A stretch of DNA of 7,397 bases, from positions 1 through 7,397 of the forward strand of contig NZ_CATWFF010000102.1 in the NCBI RefSeq assembly GCF_958350005.1. The letters run 5' to 3'. Position numbers and translations under genes: made by a program. The DNA comes from an uncultured Megasphaera sp. (lineage in GTDB: Bacteria; Bacillota; Negativicutes; Veillonellales; Megasphaeraceae). This document shows, piece after piece, positions 6,121-7,397 of the stretch; the stretch's first letter is position 1; every line of letters starts with the position of its first letter. The notes below the pieces were generated by a model. That model had not been told where the DNA came from and did no database searches. It saw only the letters and a program-made list of their open reading frames with translations.

Positions 6121-7317
6121 TCAGCAGGACCCACGCAAAACAGCATCGGAAATGTGCTTCAACACTTCTTTATCTAACTGATGCAGCGCATTCAGCAGAC
6201 AATCCAGCTCTTCTTTCGTCGTAAAAACGCTGAGGCTGACCCGGACGGTGCCGCCAAAAGGTTCATCCTGCAAATGGCGGTGAATCAGAGCAGCGCAGTG
6301 ATGGCCTGCCCGCACGGCAATGTCATGGTCATAATCCAAAAAGGCTCCCAGTTCATTGGCCTTCCATCCGTCCACATTCAACGACACGACGCCGGCCTGT
6401 TGAGACAGGCCGCCGGGAGCAGCGTATACATGAATGCCTGGCACGGCTCGCAGACGAGGCAGAAAATAGGCCATCAGCATATCTTCCTGCTTCTTCGGAG
6501 CCACAGGCTGCGCCGCCAGCCACTGCAAAGACGCCTCGAGACCGGCAACAGCAACGGTGTTCATACTGCCGCACTCCAGTTTCTGCGGCATATATGACGG
6601 CATGTCCAGACTGAGGGAGTGAATGCCGTTGCCGCCGGCAAGAAAAGGCTGCAGATCCGCGCCATTGCGGAGTAAAAAACCGGCAATGCCAAAGGGAGCA
6701 TACAGCGTCTTATGTCCGGCAAAAGCGATGGCGTCAGCCTTGATCTGGGCAAAGCGAAGTTTCAGCAGCCCCATGGCCTGCGCCGCATCGAGGAGCGTAA
6801 AAGCTCCGTACTGCCGGGACAGGCGGAAGATATCGGCAAAGGGCAGGATATACCCCGTTACATTGCTGACCGCCGTAACGGCAACGAATGTCGGCGGCAT
6901 CTCCGCAAAAAGCTGCGCCGTCCGTTCCATGTCGATAGCTCCATCGGCTGTCAACGGCAGCTCACGAAGGCAAATGCCCCGGTGGTCCTGACAGAGCTGA
7001 TGGAGTGGCCGCAGAACGGCATTATGTTCATACGGCGATACGTAGGCCACATCACCAGCCTGCCAGTGCCGGCCGTGAATAATCTGATTCAGGGCGATCG
7101 TCACAGACGGCGTCAGTACGATTTCTGCCTGCTCACGGGCATCGCACAGACTGAGCAGCATCTGGCGGACATGACGGATCATCTCATTGGCCTTCCGGGC
7201 CGCGCCATAAGCGCCCCGTCCGGCATTGACTGCACCAGTCCGGCCAAAGGAGTCGACAGCCTGATATACACATTCTGGTTTGGGATAGGTTGTAGCCCCA
7301 TTGTCCAGATAAATCAC
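6121..7317 (-). CDS. Class V PLP-dependent enzyme, cysteine desulfurase-like
   Basis: This 398-residue protein has fold type I PLP enzyme hallmarks: MIYLDNGATTYPKP at the N-terminus, EHNA with His98 that stacks on PLP, DAAQ (177-180) with Asp177, and GHK with the Schiff-base lysine Lys203. Near the C-terminus RAGHHCA carries Cys341 at the position of the persulfide cysteine of desulfurases, followed by GTVRVSLSVFTTKEE (356-370). It most resembles the short-N-terminus clade described by the TIGR01977 model (EF2568-like, function unassigned), related to SufS/CsdA cysteine desulfurases and selenocysteine lyases. The likely reaction is removal of S or Se from a cysteine-type substrate as alanine plus enzyme-bound persulfide, but a C-S lyase role is possible. 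The GTG at 7317 is chosen over an upstream in-frame TTG at 7350 because AAGGAG stands 8 nt before it and the product then starts like its relatives. No sufB/C/D/U or iscU gene is adjacent. It is the first gene of the apparent operon. Confidence 0.88.
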   Translation of the reverse strand: MIYLDNGATTYPKPECVYQAVDSFGRTGAVNAGRGAYGAARKANEMIRHVRQMLLSLCDAREQAEIVLTPSVTIALNQIIHGRHWQAGDVAYVSPYEHNAVLRPLHQLCQDHRGICLRELPLTADGAIDMERTAQLFAEMPPTFVAVTAVSNVTGYILPFADIFRLSRQYGAFTLLDAAQAMGLLKLRFAQIKADAIAFAGHKTLYAPFGIAGFLLRNGADLQPFLAGGNGIHSLSLDMPSYMPQKLECGSMNTVAVAGLEASLQWLAAQPVAPKKQEDMLMAYFLPRLRAVPGIHVYAAPGGLSQQAGVVSLNVDGWKANELGAFLDYDHDIAVRAGHHCAALIHRHLQDEPFGGTVRVSLSVFTTKEELDCLLNALHQLDKEVLKHISDAVLRGSC

Positions 7318-7325
7318 GGGCTCAT

Positions 7326-7331
7326 CTCCTT
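7326..7331 (-). promoter_or_regulatory. Ribosome binding site fixing a GTG start
   Basis: AAGGAG on the - strand lies 8 nt before the GTG at 7317-7315. The longer reading from TTG at 7350 would put this site inside the gene and add 11 residues (MTDAEKEGDEP) unlike the family N-terminus. The ATG inside the spacer (GGAGATGAG) is out of frame. Confidence 0.8.
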
Positions 7332-7397
7332 CTTTTTCTGCATCTGTCAATCATACGTATATTTAGTATATATTGCCTGACACCGTCCATTGTACAC
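7332..7397 (-). promoter_or_regulatory. AT-rich upstream region of the operon, candidate promoter
   Basis: The stretch before the first operon gene is much more AT-rich than the genes. On the - strand it has TATACT (7370-7365), a 5 of 6 match to a -10 box, within a run containing a repeated TATAC and the short palindrome ATACGTAT (7360-7353). No good -35 box stands 16-18 nt upstream of TATACT; TGTACA near the window edge is 20 nt away. A perfect TTGACA exists at 7351-7346, but a -10 box at the right distance would fall beyond the ribosome binding site. A promoter is likely here by position, but its exact boxes are uncertain and part may lie outside the window. Confidence 0.3.

Noticed and set aside
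6085..6123. TGA stop of the PLP enzyme (after Gly-Ser-Cys) as a selenocysteine codon
   Set aside because: The frame stays open for a while, but only as an alternative frame of the next gene. No stable SECIS-like stem-loop is visible after the TGA, and the family normally ends here.
7346..7351. TTGACA as a -35 box for the operon
   Set aside because: The sequence 17 nt downstream is AGATGA, not a -10 box, and it would put the start of transcription beyond the ribosome binding site.

Overview
The window is protein-coding almost throughout. It holds one short gene on the + strand (positions 67-627), then four genes on the - strand that fill the rest and read from right to left. The organism looks like an anaerobic or microaerophilic Bacillota member of moderate GC content. 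Strong AGGAGG-type ribosome binding sites, intrinsic terminators and the gene families (MntP, an EF-G paralogue, an M20D amidohydrolase, an iron-sulfur Old Yellow Enzyme reductase, a class V desulfurase-like PLP enzyme) all fit. The gene set and codon style suggest Negativicutes (Megasphaera or Veillonella relatives), but that is a guess from general resemblance and no 16S or marker search was possible.

Layout. Positions 1-47 hold an intrinsic-terminator hairpin directly in front of the mntP ribosome binding site, too close to leave room for a promoter between them. It therefore looks like the regulated end of a leader, possibly an Mn2+ riboswitch, whose 5' part lies outside the window. mntP (67-627) is a complete Mn2+ exporter gene. 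A strong, nearly symmetric terminator (634-679) separates it from the convergent EF-G-like gene. A 31-bp tandem duplication (693-754) covers the end of that gene, including its stop codon.

The - strand genes, in order of transcription, are: a class V PLP enzyme related to cysteine desulfurases (GTG start at 7317, end 6121); an FMN/[4Fe-4S]/FAD reductase of the 2,4-dienoyl-CoA reductase type (6098-4137); an M20D amidohydrolase (4134-2947); and an EF-G paralogue of the EF-G-2 type (2827-752). The first three are separated by 22 and 2 nt and are very probably one operon, perhaps a small catabolic module with deacylation, reduction and C-S or C-Se bond chemistry; its substrate is unknown. The EF-G-like gene follows after 119 nt. 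Its leader contains a long inverted repeat that places the whole Shine-Dalgarno sequence in a stem, the clearest unexplained regulatory signal in the window.

No RNA gene, CRISPR array, insertion sequence or phage gene was seen. No gap between genes exceeds 300 bases. Long open frames on the + strand under the four - strand genes are antisense shadows.
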